Source: Amphibalanus amphitrite (taxonomy: Eukaryota; Arthropoda; Thecostraca; Balanomorpha; Balanidae). From it: a DNA stretch of 64,000 nt. This document shows, piece by piece, positions 1-13,742 of the stretch (position 1 is the stretch's first letter; each line of letters starts with the position of its first letter). The position numbers and the translations under genes were made by a program. The notes beneath the pieces were generated by a model, which saw only the letters and a list, made by a program, of their open reading frames with translations, was not told the DNA's origin and did not search any database. The stretch covers positions 1-64,000 of the forward strand of contig NW_024881862.1 in NCBI RefSeq assembly GCF_019059575.1. The letters are read 5' to 3'.

Positions 1-1211
1 ACCCCGTTCGAGTTCTCCATAACGGACTGAGGTTACCGACCGCGGGTCGTGACCGTCACCGCGTTACTGCCAACGGCCGGAGAGGAGGTCCATCCGTGAG
101 CGGACGCACGTGTCAAACCGGCGTCATTCAGATGCTAATTACGCGAGTACAGCGGCATCACGGGCCGGGAACGGCCGGCGGACGTCGCGACAAAAAGCAC
201 TCGCCGCCAGCTGCAGCCGGCGCCACTTTCGCCGCGGTGGCACGATACTGCGACTGCGGTGGTGACGGTGGTGACGACGGTACTGCGGCGGTGGTGACTG
301 CGGTAGTGACGCTGGTGACAGTGGTGACGGTGTCGGTGATGGTGATGGCGAAGTGACGGTGGTCGCGGTGGTGGTTGTAGTGATAGTGGTTAAAACGGCA
401 CGGTTTTTGACAGCGTGCAAGTATTAACGTCCTGATCACCTGTCCGGCCTGGCTTTTTAATTAAATATCTAACCGAAGGTTTGTGTTCAATATTTAAAAT
501 ACTATTCGTAAGAATATTTTTTTTTATAATGAAAACAAACCCGAATTCCCTGATAATTTTACCATATCATTGGTTATTGTTTTTATAAGTAGGTACTTAA
601 CATGCTAAAAAGTTGTAATGCTGATGAAGACGGAACACGGTTCAAATAAGAGCAATTGTTGACTTATCTGCGCAATTTTTTCCACCCCGGCAGGCGGAAA
701 GGTCAGCCCCAGGAAAACCAGTCCCCTATTTACTTCAATCTTGGCTGCCACTTATCTCTACCTCTCACAGATTACTGCGCCCGAGAATTGACGTCAGCGT
801 TCCGCTTCATTATCTCCGATTATACTAATCCAAGTAGTTTCTTGCTTATTTCCGGAAGATAACTCGTGCGAAATAGGTGGTTTGGTGTTGCCCCAGTTAT
901 CGTGATGGATCTACTATCTAACTGGCTTGGGGAAGATAAACAAGCCTTAACTCTACCTATTTTGTGGCAACTTTGTATGTACGCCACTTTCCACTTTACT
1001 TATCCACCTGTTTTATGTTTAGTTTCTTTTTGCGCGGTTGGCTCTGCGCGTGCCGGTGTGGATGCCGCAGTGGCCGGCAGAGGTCTCTGAGGTCTCTGAT
1101 CAGCACTGGTCGATCAGCGCGGCGGTCAGGGTGCGGAGCAGCGAACCGTTACAGCGGCGGCCGATCGTCAGCAAGACTACTCGCCGCCGCACCACATCGC
1201 TGCCCCGCCGC

Positions 1212-1242
<31 letters not shown>

Positions 1243-4200
1243 ACCGTCTGGGTAACGTGACGGTCTCCGCTCCGCCGCCGGGCCCGCTGCCACCGCCACC
1301 TCCGCGAACGGACCGGTCACGACAGGACCGGACCGGTCCCATCAGGACCATCGCGGACCGTCTCGGTCTCTGCGCCGCGCCGAGCGCCGCACGGGTCAGA
1401 GGTCGACCGTTCGCCGGGTGGACGGACACTGTTCCCGAGCCCTGTGACGGCCGACAGTGCTGTCGGTGGGTGAAAATGACCCGGCGTGGGCTTTGTGATG
1501 TGTGTGACCAGTGTCTTAATGGATGCTCCTGGGACATTTGAGCTTATGAAGTGAGACACTTGGTTTATGACGGCGCACGGCGCTACTTTGGCCAATTCTG
1601 AGTGGTTTTTACTGAACCTAAATGTAAAATAAACGGCCACGGGACCTTAGAAATATATACAAATGAAATTAACAATTTTACAGCTGCACCTCAATGCTTT
1701 ATGGTATTAGTACCAATGTGTTTGTGTTTACTTATCCTGATTTCGCCATCAGTTAACTGAATTCGCCATCGTCATTCAGGAAGAAACTAGTCCGCATTCA
1801 TGGGTACCGACACCATCATTCTTTGTGACGGTGATCAATTTTAACGAGACAATTAATAAGCTCACGCAGCATGAATAATAGCCGAGATCACCGCGAACCG
1901 TTCCTGGCCCATTCACCGTCTCCCATCGGCCCATGTCGCTCCTCACACGTTTTGTTTCCAGAGAATCGGAGCGGTACGGGGCGTCAGCGCGCTTTGTGCG
2001 GAATACAGGCCTTCGTGTGAGTTCCCGCTCAGAGGAACTCTCACGGACGGCTGCGGGAGATCGGAAAACTCCCAGCGGTCCGGACGGGAACACAGCCCGG
2101 AGCTGGGCGCCGGGTTGGGGGCGGAGTCGCGGTATAATTTAATCTGCCGGTGGCTGCGGCGCACACCGCCGCAGGGTGGCGGCTCCTCTGATGGATCGGC
2201 GACCGTCCGCGGCCGCAGAGACGTCGGGAGGCAGTGGAGACAACACGGGAGAGACGAGGAGGTGCGGGAATACAGGAGTCAGTCGTGGAAGGACTGAGGG
2301 AAATCAGGAGGAGCAGGGATATGGGATCATGTCCCGGCATGGTCACACATCCTTTGAATGTGTGAGGTTCGTGAAACATTCAAGTCATATTTAGTATATT
2401 TAGTCACTGTTTCAAGTCATATTTAGAGTGGTATTTTACAGCTTAGATGGACGGCTGCCTGTGTAAATGGACTAAATACAACCAATCCACAAGGCAAGTT
2501 GACCAATTATTTCAGCAGCACCTGAACCGAGGCGCCACTATGTGAAGCGATGTAGATTTAATCCTAAAATGAACTACATCGGCTATCAAATCGATCCTAC
2601 TATCAGACCAAGAATACAAGGAAACTAACGATCTGTCCTCATAAAACGACACATCGCTGATTTCTCCACCGGAAGACATGTCTGTCACTCCGTTCAGCAA
2701 TGTTTATGTCTGTAGATCATTAATGTGACGATGTAAGCAGTGCACCACTCGAACACGTTTATCCCGTCTGGCTCTGGTCACAAATTAACACAGTGCACGA
2801 CAGCTGCTAATTGCCGCTTCGCCTGAATTTCGTCCCGGTTTCTCCGGAACTCTATGTACATACTCACACAATGGTTGACGGCTGTCTGTCATTCTGCGTC
2901 TGCAAACCAGACCGAAATAGCCAGTCTCCTCCTCTTCCGGCTCTTGTTTTGGCGCCAGTCGCGAGGGGCACCACCTTGTTAACACGTTCTGTAGCACAGC
3001 GCCACCGCGGACGCGTCTTGTAGACCAGTTCCGGGAGAGTTCCTATCTCTTCCGGCGGAAGTATTTCCGTCTCTCTCTCGTCTGAGGTGTGCGGATCGAC
3101 CCAGATCCCGATAGGCTGTCCGTTGGAGGGCGATCCGACCCGGGTGTGCAGTGCCCCGGGCGGGCGGGCGCTGGCTCTGAGCACCTGCCGGTCACGACTC
3201 GGCCACACAGTGACGAAGCCGACAGAGAAAGTCCCGGCGCCGCCCCCTGCTTCGTGGCGGAACGATCACACAGAAGCCACGGCGGCAAATGAGCGGCGCT
3301 TAGGTGCTCCACATGTGTCCGACCCACACGAAAACTTCCTGCTACAGATAAAAGAGGCAGCTGATTTGTGGTTTTATGGAATTGACAGAAAACTCTCGAT
3401 ATCCGAGTGTGTAAAAAAGAGTTTGCATAACTTAACTTTTACATAACTTTTACACTTATCCACTTTGACACGTACAAGTATCCAAATTAAAGCTATGCAA
3501 TTCTTAGCACTTTTGAATATTTAATGTTCATTTCTTTCCTTAATTCATGAAAGATGGCGTCAAAACCCTAGACCTAAGCCCATAACACGCGAGCATTGAC
3601 AAGGTAATGTCACGATACCAGCGCTTTATTGAACACCGTTTTCCCGGCTCTTTTCCGGTTTTCACTCGCCCAGATAAGTGAATGTTTCTCCAGCATGTAT
3701 GTAGAGCCTGAGAATCGAGCTTTCGCTTGTCTTTTATCGATTATCGATCGACTCAACCGAAAGCTCCTACGGCTCGAAACCGGCTAGGTTATTTATACGA
3801 ATGACTTGCAATGTCCCTTTGTGCCTAGAGTTCCAATGGCGATTGGAGAAATGACCACCCGATGATCGAATACGATGTAGCTGGACGTAATGTCACTACA
3901 GTAATAGAGAAATTGAACAAAATGTCCAAGGTATTAGCGGAAAAGCCCTATTTTTCGATATTTTTGATAGTAGGCATGTTATGCTTAATTGGCTTGCCAT
4001 AGCCTTGAGGCAATTTTTCATTAATGATTTGGTAGTTGGTAGTGACTAGTGAAGGCTGTAATATATAAATTGTAGAGTATGTTTGACATTTGAACTTCAA
4101 CGTTGATAACTCGCACTCGTATTTGAAGCGAAATACAATCACAAGCTTCGCGTTCCTCTATAAGCGCATTTGCACTATGCTTATCAACTTTGAATAGCAC

Positions 4201-4484
4201 AATGCAATGCGAAACCGACGCCTTATCGCGAGAATATCAGCTTTGCCGTAAGAAACAAGGCCATTTCCGTCGTCCATGAGCTGCCCCGACCTCAAGACCG
4301 ACAGGATCGATTGTTAGCGACCAAACCCACCCGCTACAAAGTGTTGAGCAATCCATTGTGGTGGTTTCGCAGCGCGGAAGTCGTTTGTAAATTAGCCACG
4401 GCCTTGATTGTCGCCGACTGATTGACAGGGAACAATGACGACCTCGACGAAAAGTTCACGACCTGCGGGGGCGGAGGATCCATC
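1..4484. other. Upstream non-coding DNA, CpG-rich patches, no gene recognised
   Basis: It contains a degenerate GGT/GAC triplet repeat (about 237-395), a CCG run (1204-1246), and CpG-rich patches at about 1040-1460, 2000-2300 and 2900-3300, between AT-rich stretches. Open frames across the GC patches occur on both strands with arginine/proline-rich, low-complexity translations and no family resemblance. The patches could include promoters or first exons of a neighbouring gene, but nothing in the sequence settles that. Confidence 0.5.
237..395. repeat. Degenerate (GGTGAC/GGT) triplet-based minisatellite
   Basis: Repeated GTGGTGAC-type words run through this stretch, with units of 9-15 bp in multiples of three. 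All three frames of both strands are therefore mostly open (Thr/Val/His/Ser-rich), which explains the apparent ORFs. Confidence 0.7.
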
Positions 4485-4682
<198 letters not shown>

Positions 4683-4796
4683 TGCGGGATGGAGGCACAA
4701 GATACTTTCCAAAGGATGAGCCGTAATCGCCACGCCATACGTGGAAGGCTTTTGGTGTCAATACATACATACATGCATACATACAGATGATCCTTG

Positions 4797-4872
4797 CTCT
4801 TTCTCGCTCTCTCCTCTTTCTCTCTATCTTTCTTTTCTCTCGCTCTCTCCCTTTCTCACTCACTCACTCTCT

Positions 4873-4938
<66 letters not shown>

Positions 4939-4945
4939 ACCTCTC
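4797..4945 (+). repeat. (CT)n-rich microsatellite
   Basis: Imperfect CT array, purest at 4867-4935. It lies about 115 bp after the GA array in the complementary sense, so the two can pair as a hairpin in single-stranded DNA or RNA. Confidence 0.9.
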
Positions 4946-7900
4946 TGTACCTCCGTCTCCTTCAGTCTTTGTCTTGTTTAGCACCACATAGGGCATGAAA
5001 TATGGTATGAATTATACATATTACATAATTATATCAACTACATTATGCTACCAAGGTCCGCTTTGCAAGCCGCAGGTCCTCTGTTTTGCAACGTACTCGG
5101 ATTGAGAATGTCCAGCGTCCGTGCAAACCGGACATTTAGACTCGGCTCCTGACGACACAGAATGCAGGAGTTGCGGCCACCCGTGTGATAATCCACAGTC
5201 ACTTTTCATCAGAGTTGCCGAGAGTGAATACTGAGTACCTACGTCGAGCGGTCGGGCTAACTGTCGATGTCCTCATCTTTTAGCTTGAGGGATGGGTGTT
5301 ATGGGTAAGTCAATAAACTGGCTCGGCATAACTCACCTCCCCCATCCTCCCCACCCCTCCCCGTTGCTCTGTCCCCTTCCCTGTTTTCCTCCCTCTCCCT
5401 CCCAACTTGCACAAGTCGTCCGCGTGCAGCCCCCATTTGTGAGGCGTTATCGCGCCGATCTGCACCACACAAACGCTGGCCGCTCCGCGTGCCTAGTTCC
5501 GTGCCGCTCGTGGAAACACCAAGCTGGTGCCGCTGCTGGTGATGGTGTGGTGGTGGTGGTGACGGTGGTGATGAAAGAAATGGTTTAACTGTGCGGTAAA
5601 ACGAAGAATTCGCTCATCGGCAGTCAATAACACTGCTACAGTGCAAAGCACTGAAAGGCTGACCTGGAATCCCGAGTACCGTTCGGCCGCATTCGGTGCA
5701 TTCATACGCTAGTTCAGTTCCTGATAAAACGCACAATCCCTGCAGGGAAGCAGTGCAGAATCGGGTTGCACCCCAGAACATTTTACCTCGTTTCGACAAG
5801 GCTAGTCGGGTCTAATAATCATCAATATTAAACAAGACATGCGATCGCTTGTATCTGTAGGACCCACAATTTCCTTCGGAAAGCTTCCAAGACACGAAGT
5901 AAGCTCTTGCTTCTAGTCACATTCTGAACCATGTTTTCACCTCAACCTATCTTGCAAATTGCACGCTGCAGCTATGACCAGCGGGCTGGTTATGAAGGGA
6001 GGGACAGACTGTAAAGGTTAGGCGGCAGGCGCGATTAGACAGCCCAGCGTGCAAGGTGCCGGGAACACAAGTAGACAAGGAAGCAGTTGTGTGTCCGCCA
6101 CCAATCACGGGGGACAAAGACAGGGGAGGTCAAGACAGATCACGGACAAAGACAGGGAAAAGCGGAAACGTGGTGGTTTATCTGGGCCGATTCCGTCACG
6201 GAAAATACTGACTAGTGACTCGGAGTGTGCGATATAAATGTTATGGCCCTAACGCTGCCAGATATGCCGGCTTCCGCTCCAACAAACGTGTGCGGTGTCG
6301 CTCATGAAAGGAACGGATTGTGGCTTATATCAACCTTCATCGATAAGCGATGATAAACACTTATCCGAAGCACACATTTTCATAATTTGTGCCACAAAGT
6401 ACCGAGGTTTGTTTGAGCACGACTATATTGTAAAGCCTAAGCGAGGCAGCTGCGTGACCAATGGAAAGACATCCAGGATTCCCAAGATAGACGAACTTGA
6501 TGATATGCATTGCATACGATAAAGGTATATGACGGACATAAGGGTTTGGACGTTACCGGTTTTGAGCTCGTGAGAAGGCGTGACTTCGTCGAGCAGGGAT
6601 CGCCGAGAGGAAGCATAAATGGCCGGTCAGGGCTCCATCGAGGGCCACACAACACTCCCCGATCTAAATCACACCTACCTCGGTCGTCTGCTGCGGTCTG
6701 CGTGTCCCTCCGTCCGTGTCAGTTCCGTCGCGTCGGTGGCGCCCGGACCTGCGAGTGTCCGCTGCACGACCTGGCTGTCCGCTGTCCGCTGTCCTCGCGG
6801 GCCCGTCGGACACAACACTCCTCACCGCGGCTGACACCTGACTGAGAGGCCGCCGCACCGCACCGGAGCCGCCGCCGCCGCGCCGGCCGCAGTCCGTCTC
6901 GCACCTGACGGCCGCGGCGGAATGGAGAGAGCCGCACTGCCATCTAGTGTCAAAAGGAACAACTACTGCTCTAACAGAGGACGCGGCGGTCACTTCAGAA
7001 CGACGCGATTGTTCGGTGCTTTCTTCACAGTTCAAGGTTTCACGGTTAAAAATACTAGTTCACACGATTTCCATTATCACCGTTCCGTGCTTCTATCCTC
7101 AGGATACTGAAATCCTTCTCCTCCACGCCGCAACCCCCCTCCGGACTGGACAGGCAACTTTATCTCATGCGGGCTGCTCCCTTGGAGCGGCACCGCTGCT
7201 CCCGAGGGAGCGCACCCCGTAGCCGGGTGCAGTGAGTGCCTTGGGGCTGGGTGGCCTGTCCTCTGGACGGGCTCAGCCCCGGCGACTCACTAGGGTGCCT
7301 GCCCAGACCAATGTCTCCCCCTATATCCTATCATCCTCCCGGCTCTGCAATGGTCTCATTGGACCAAAAGGGCCTAACCCAACAAAACAAAAAACAAACG
7401 ATTTCTATATTGAACTCCTGCATGAAATGGCATTCACCGTTGAGTGCATTTCACAATGATTATACGAAAGTCGCTTATTTTTTAAATGGAAAAGTGACAC
7501 GACACTTCAGTTCTTTGGTTGAAGCGCCAAATTTCGCTCATTTGTGAGAAATGGAGGAAACCGAGTGCCGGGTTGTCATTAAGCATCTTCATTCACAAGG
7601 CATACCTTCATCTAAAATTAACCATCGCCGGACCTATCGGCTATCGGGTCTTTTCATAGCTACATCGGTCGGGGGAGACCCCCTCGCGGTTTCGTCCCTA
7701 ATTGAGCTAGAGCTTCGCAGAAAAAAGGTAGGTTTACGCCGGTAAGAGGTGCAGCGTCTGGTGCTCGACTTTAAGGTCAACCGGTGACCTCTGAGGCTAG
7801 GTCAAGTATCCTTAATTATGGGTCGGGCTTTTGGCGAAATAGCCAAAAGCGTATGCAGAACTGCTATTTTGTTATCATCGTGTTCGTCATGCTCAAGGGC

Positions 7901-9363
7901 GTTGATTGAGTGAGAATGTTTTGTTTTGTTTGAGTGAAGTCAACTTAAAATGTTAACCTCTTCTGCCTAAGTCAAGGTGAAGCCGCTCATGTCACGAGGC
8001 TGGTTGAAACAGGTCATACCTACCGTATATTGCTTTATTTGAAAGATAGGTATTTCTGAGTTTATTGGGGGCTTTGTCGACTCACTTATGAAATAAAAAG
8101 ATTGCCGTTGTATGTGAAACAGTACCTACAATTTGAACTTTTCTGCGTCCTGAGATGTCGTAGGTGCAAGCGAAATGACCAACGAGGTTGGCGTTGCCGT
8201 GGTTTCAAATCATGCAAGATGCCTTCATAAATACTCGAATATTCATAAGTCAGCATGCCGTTACATGCGATTTACGCATGTGTATTGTGATTGGTCGAGA
8301 CTGACTTATCTCGTGACGTCACAGATCATCATCTATTCAGATTACTATCCACCGCTCAAATCGAGGATATCCATCATATCCTGACTCATTTTAGTCCCCT
8401 AGATGGTATGACAGACAGCTCGCCATTGTGATTTGGACAAATTTGACCTATTTTGACCTTTATGTGACGTCACAGGTAGCAAATTGAGGTCGTCGAGATT
8501 TTATGTTGAGCATCTCGGTAAAATCTTTAGAAAGCCGTTTGAATGTAAAAGATCCGACTACTGATTCCGGAGATGAGACGCCTTCCCGCCCCCCCCCCCC
8601 CATCCCCCAACAGGTACAGGACCTATAAGAACCTGTCAGACCTTAATGGGGTGCGGGTTAAGGTTCGAGATGCTCATTTCAAACAGCAACAACCAAAATT
8701 GAAGATAAACAGGCGTCATGATGACCGTCAGCTTCGACGAAACCGAAATGTTTGGACACTATCATTTTATCAGTATTCTTTTTTCATGGTAATAAATGTT
8801 ACAAAAAAAAATGTGCTCCCCAGAAACAATGCAGCAAATATTCGAGTAGCTCAATGGTAGGTACTGGTACTTACGTACATAAAGGACTAAAGGCACACTT
8901 ACTCTGGTTGAATGAACAATGAACATTGCATATAGCCCAATGCAAAGTCATTCACATTGAACAAATATTGTTTTTCCAATAAGAGTGCATGTTCCATGTT
9001 TGTGCTCTGCAGTGCAAAACAGCCGAACTCGTCGATCGGCGGCGGACTGCAGGTCGGTGCTCCCGGCTGAATTGCCATGGCGACTGGCCCCGTATTGAGC
9101 GTCAACAAAGCCATCTGTCATCCCTCTCCAGAGGCCGTCCTGGCGCCGCAATACAAACGTGCGTGACCAGGGGGGGGGGGGGAGGGCCTCCCGGGGCAGG
9201 CAGAGGAAACACTGACCTTTGGAACATCATCAGCAGCTGAAACCTGTGGGAGCCGGATGTATTGCTGAGCTCACCGATACTGATCAAAAGCGTTCATTAT
9301 TTGAGATTCGATCTCGTTTGTAATAATGTGATACCTAGTAAATTTTCAGTTGTTGTGGGGGCG
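4946..9363. other. Non-coding DNA with no recognised gene
   Basis: It holds a pyrimidine-rich stretch (5335-5405), GGT triplet runs (5530-5580), a CpG-rich patch (about 6640-6930), a C-rich homopolymer at about 8590 and a G-run at 9170. The open frames are short and unlike known proteins. A 7140-7390 GC-rich stretch ending in an A-rich segment may be the tail of an old retroposon, but I cannot name a family. Confidence 0.4.
6937..6950 (-). promoter_or_regulatory. CTCF-like motif
   Basis: On the minus strand the sequence reads ACACTAGATGGCAG, close to the CTAGATGGC-type core of animal CTCF sites, at the edge of a CpG-rich patch. Motif match only. Confidence 0.25.
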
Positions 9364-9367
9364 TTAA

Positions 9368-10046
9368 AGGTAGACTGCCACCTTTTTTCCACAAAACGGT
9401 TTTCACTAGAGCTGAGCCACCTATGTCCCAGACTGAAGTCGGTTTTCCGAAATTCGAACCCGTTTGCGAGAAATCGGAGACCAAAGTTCAGTTTGATGCC
9501 ATTTTTTTAGTCCAAGAAAACCGACATCTCTACTGTTTATCGATAACTTTGAAACATGAATTTTCTTATCTTTTGGTAAATATATGTCAAAACTTTGATT
9601 GTTTCGAGATCAGAGAAGAATTTTGGAGTGTCAAAATAAAAGTTAAACTTATATATTCAGTAGTTCATTTTTTCCAAAAAAGTGTGGGAAATGGGGTTTA
9701 ACATGGGCCGCAGACCCATTCCAAATGAGCCATGATTTTTAAATGTTTTACGAACTTAAATGCAAAATAAATTAAACATGGCCAATTTCTTATGAAATCA
9801 TATATTAGTAAATCATAAAATACCTTACTTTTTCAAATAAAATGTAATAATCTTATGACCTTGAAGTCTAGTGATGTGTAAACATTGTCGCTAGACATTA
9901 ACCGATTGATAATTGTATGATAATAGACAATTTTTTTCGCGATTCACGTGATGATACTTTGTCAGGTGAATTCTAAAATTTTGTTTTGTCCAGGGAATAA
10001 ATCATAGGCCGATCTGAGAAAACTTTTTGAAGGTGGCAGTCTTCCT
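9368..10046. mobile_element. TTAA-target MITE with AGG...CCT ends (679 bp)
   Basis: The ends are AGGTAGACTGCCACC and, inverted, GGTGGCAGTCTTCCT, flanked on both sides by TTAA. The interior is AT-rich without a coding frame. The TTAA duplication points to piggyBac, Kolobok or Sola3-type transposases. The end sequence is clearly related to that of the element at 28972-29851. Confidence 0.75.
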
Positions 10047-10050
10047 TTAA

Positions 10051-12969
10051 TAGAACATACTTTTTCACAGGCTGATATACTGACTTTTTTACGCCGTTTT
10101 TGCCAATGACTTGACCTGTTGGTGGGACGTGAATTCCTGTTGGTGATTTTCACTAATAAAACGACCAACTGTTTGAACTGGATGGGAAAAATAGATGATG
10201 CTTGCTAGCGTACAGACATACTTATATGCACATAAACACGTACATTCTCATGATGTTGAATATCTAAAGCTGACACATTTTATGCCAGTGTTGAATGCAA
10301 ATTGGCCAAAAGCATACCTAATATTTTGACAAGAGTAGCCTTAATTATGCGTCATTAACACAAAATATAATTACAAAGTAAAGCAAAAAAGACAGTTCAT
10401 GCTGACAGGTACGTGTTTTCCATGCATTGGTAAAGCGGCGCCATAATGCTATTACGTGGTGTGTAGGCGCTGATAAATGCTAAATAGGTACAATGGCATA
10501 GATAACATGAATCATGATTCATGCTATCTATATGACAATGGTATTGCAAGGACGCGACGCATGGCTTGCCGGAGAAGAGTCCTGATTATTTTCATCGCAA
10601 CAAGTGTGTCAAAAATATAAATGTGATGATTGATATTTCTTACTTTTCTTATCTTTTCCGGAAACCAATCACCTGTCATAATTCTAAATGCTATTTCACA
10701 GACCATCCGGAGAAAACGTTCAGCAAAGAGCACATTGACGAGGATGTGTTTCGCAGCAGAAGCTTCTTCCTTGGAACAAATTATCCAGGATAGAACGTCA
10801 GCGTCACAGAAATAATCTCAAAGTCCAGCAGACATACGATCCTCCGATATCTGCAAGGCACTGATGGCACCAAAGCCAATCCTGAAGTACTGCGAATGCT
10901 GTCCAGGGCACTGGCTAACTGATACTGTCCAGAGGTCTAACCATGTCAATCTAGGTTCTCAATTGCCTGCTTTAGTCGGAATATAAAGAAGACAATCTGC
11001 AGTTGCTTTGAATGAATATCACTGACGATACTACCGACTGATAACATCGAAAGGGTCGATAAATCACGCCATTTGCAGTGAGCCTCGTACCCCGGGGACT
11101 CTCAACCAGTCGCATCTTCCCAACCCAGACCTACCCTCTGCTGGGAAGGTACAAACCATGAGCTCGCCGACCCTCGAACACTCCGTAACCGGATAAGACC
11201 GTTATTGGCCCGTGCACCCCTCGAGGGGGTGTAGCCCGGAGACGCGCCGCGCAGCAACATGCGGGCGTCGCGTCGGCGTCGGCGGCGAGAGGACCGTCAG
11301 TGCCGACGTGGCGGCGCCGGAGGACGCGCGTGCGACCGACGGCCCGCCGCCAGCGCCGTCGGGCCCGTCGGCACTCGACGGCAGACCAGCTGTGCGGCGC
11401 GGGCGGGGACCAAGTGTGGTGAGACGGTGGTGTGTGACAGCTTCTTCGCGTGAGAAGTCGAGCAGGAGGAACTGTTATCAACACATGCGGTGCTGCGCTA
11501 ACTGCAAAAAAAGAGAAACACGGAGAAGCAGAACCGCTACCATCCAACGGTCTGTTCGGTCAAGGTAAGTGCTCATAGTCTTTCCGCTGGCCTCTTGGTG
11601 TAATGATGCAATCGAGAAGCGAGATTTGACGTTATAAAATGCTTTAGCTGAGAGCAATATTACAAATTGCTACTTATGGCGTAGGTAGTGCGCAATCCTT
11701 CCATCATGCGTCCAACATCCTATCGATCTTATCTATTACCTTGTCAGACACCTACTCGGAAATACCAAAAGGACGATGGATAAGGCAGTGTTACGTCAAT
11801 CATCGCAACGGTGATTGAATTTGGTAAATACCTACTCAGTGGATTCATACCTAATGTGTCGGAGTTGTCCAATGTTGCCTGCAGAAATTTTGTTGGTATA
11901 TCACCTAAGGAGGTGTTTCTGTCGTCCTTCTTCCAAGTTAGAAAAATCAACAAAGTCGTGAAAAACTCCCAATCCCGTTAGAAAATTTGACTTGAAAAAA
12001 AAAAATCGATCAGCGCCTACTACTCTCATGCTGTGCAATAGCCGCACCATCCCAGCTCGTTTTCATAAATCAAGCATTCAATTTCAGACAAATTATGCAG
12101 CGAACCATGTGGCAATCATCTCTTATTACTTGCGTTGAACACCACATAAGGTACACGATCCGCTGGACTTGATCATCGACATTGTTACGGTGATTATCAG
12201 CTATCGTTTCCATTCGAACTAATGGGCACAAAGCCTACTGACCTATTGACATTCGGAGTTCAATTGAGACCGAACGATTCACCCATCTCGAATGGCGAGG
12301 AAGCCTCCCCTCCGCAGCCGGGGGGGGGGGGGGAGTCCATTATAAGCCGGGCGACTCTCGGTATAGGTCTGCGGATTTTGAACACTGATCGAAGAGCAAT
12401 GCATGTACACCGAATGCGCGTAAAACTTCCTTCATTACTGATGAAGATATTGAATCCCAAATTAGATTTGCGTGACTAGATGGGAGCAAGAGCCAAGAAG
12501 AGATAACAAACATTCTAACTAGGAAATCGAATAAAAGTGTTCTCATATATCTTTCATAACCCCTGTGCATCGAAACGGCCCCGCCTTTTGCGATATGATC
12601 AGCTATAGGGACTGACCAATGCGGCTCTCCTGGAAATATTCCATCCAGATCAGATTACATTATACACGGACTGAGGTCTCGATGCGCCAGAGATCACACA
12701 GTGGCTCTGCCTGCGATGCAGCAAATATAATTAGGCGGGCTTCCTGGGCCACGTGAACGGCAATTAGGGGCGTATATGCAGCGACCCCGTGGATAATCGC
12801 CTTTTGCATTCTCGTCGGATCCATCAGACTAGACGGAACGCAAATGTAGACAAAAAAGGCACACAGCATTGTCTGTCAGTGCATTGATCAATTTGGCAAC
12901 AGATTCAGATTCACTTATTCACATTCAAAAATAATTGGGCGTCTACGGACCACTTAGGACTGCTGGCAA
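10051..12969. other. Non-coding DNA with no recognised gene
   Basis: Apart from the CpG-rich patch and candidate donor near 11565 and a G13 run at 12321-12333, I see no coding signal, RNA gene or clear mobile-element end. The AT-rich parts carry short frames only. Confidence 0.4.
11210..11564 (+). other. Candidate 5' non-coding exon in a CpG-rich patch
   Basis: A GC- and CpG-rich stretch (about 11210-11450) is followed by a 5' splice site at 11565 with a full consensus (CAAG|GTAAGT). Joined to the acceptor at 16063 it would supply the missing 5' UTR of the phosphodiesterase gene. The open frame through it is not in frame with the start at 16105, so it would be untranslated or a separate uORF. 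There is no TATA box I would defend. It could equally be a chance donor. Confidence 0.25.
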
Positions 12970-13625
12970 ACAATTTAAACAATATAATTTGACGTTGACG
13001 TTGAAACAAAAAGCAATGAGCGTAAACTCTAAGCGCGGCACGGCCAGATAACAGAGTTATCTCAAGTCAAAGCTTAGGGGTCATGTGTGCGGACTGTTAA
13101 TGCTCCTTCAAAAATGATTTTACAGTAGGTATGAATTATTATTTTAAGCATATCTTAAAACAAATTTAAGCGCGGCACGCCCCGCAAGTAGGTGTTCCCA
13201 AGGGGAAGGGGGAATCTAAAGCCAAGAATAATGTTTTGTGGACTTAATATGTTTCTTCAAACATTATTTTACCGATATGAATTATTATTCTTAGCACACC
13301 TTTAAACAAAACTGAGCGCGGACGCCCCACAAGTAGGCGTTTTCAATGCAGGTCAAATCTTCTTACTTTTCCAGTTCTAATGACCTTTACGTTTATTTGG
13401 CCCGACGCACTTGTGGGGCGCGTCGCGATTAATTTTGTTACAAGTTATGCTAAGAATGATAATTCATATTGTCAAAATCGTATTTGAAGGAATATAAATA
13501 GTCCGCAAACTTTGGCCTGATTTAACTTTGTTGCTTGCTTCAAGGTTTGAACGTGCCACTCGTGGATTTTACGCTCATTGCGTTCGTAACGTCAAAGTCG
13601 ATTGTCAAAATTGTTGGCAAACAAT
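12970..13625. mobile_element. Foldback-type element with long imperfect inverted arms
   Basis: The left arm (from GCAAACAATTTAAACAATAT through AATGAGCGTAAA) is mirrored at 13565-13620, and the adjacent inner part (CTCCTTCAAAAATGATTTTA to CGCCCCGCAAGTAGG) is mirrored at about 13390-13510. The arms are roughly 230 bp and diverged. A direct partial duplication of the inner left arm lies at about 13225-13345. No coding frame; likely a non-autonomous element or dsRNA-forming repeat. Confidence 0.65.
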
Positions 13626-13742
13626 TCTAAGCAGACCGAAGACACTTAGTTGTTTTTGAATATGAATATGATTGTGAATATGTTGCCAAATTGATCAGCG
13701 ACTCTTCAGTTGCTAGTAGCTTGCAGTGCCTGCCAAATTTAA

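Noticed and set aside
1038-1541. 167-codon Arg/Pro-rich frame
   Set aside because: CpG-rich DNA with a CCG run; the opposite strand is equally open and no family is recognisable.
12301-12360. Sixth TTAACCC element at the G-run near 12320
   Set aside because: No TTAA-CCC end and no partner end within 1.5 kb.
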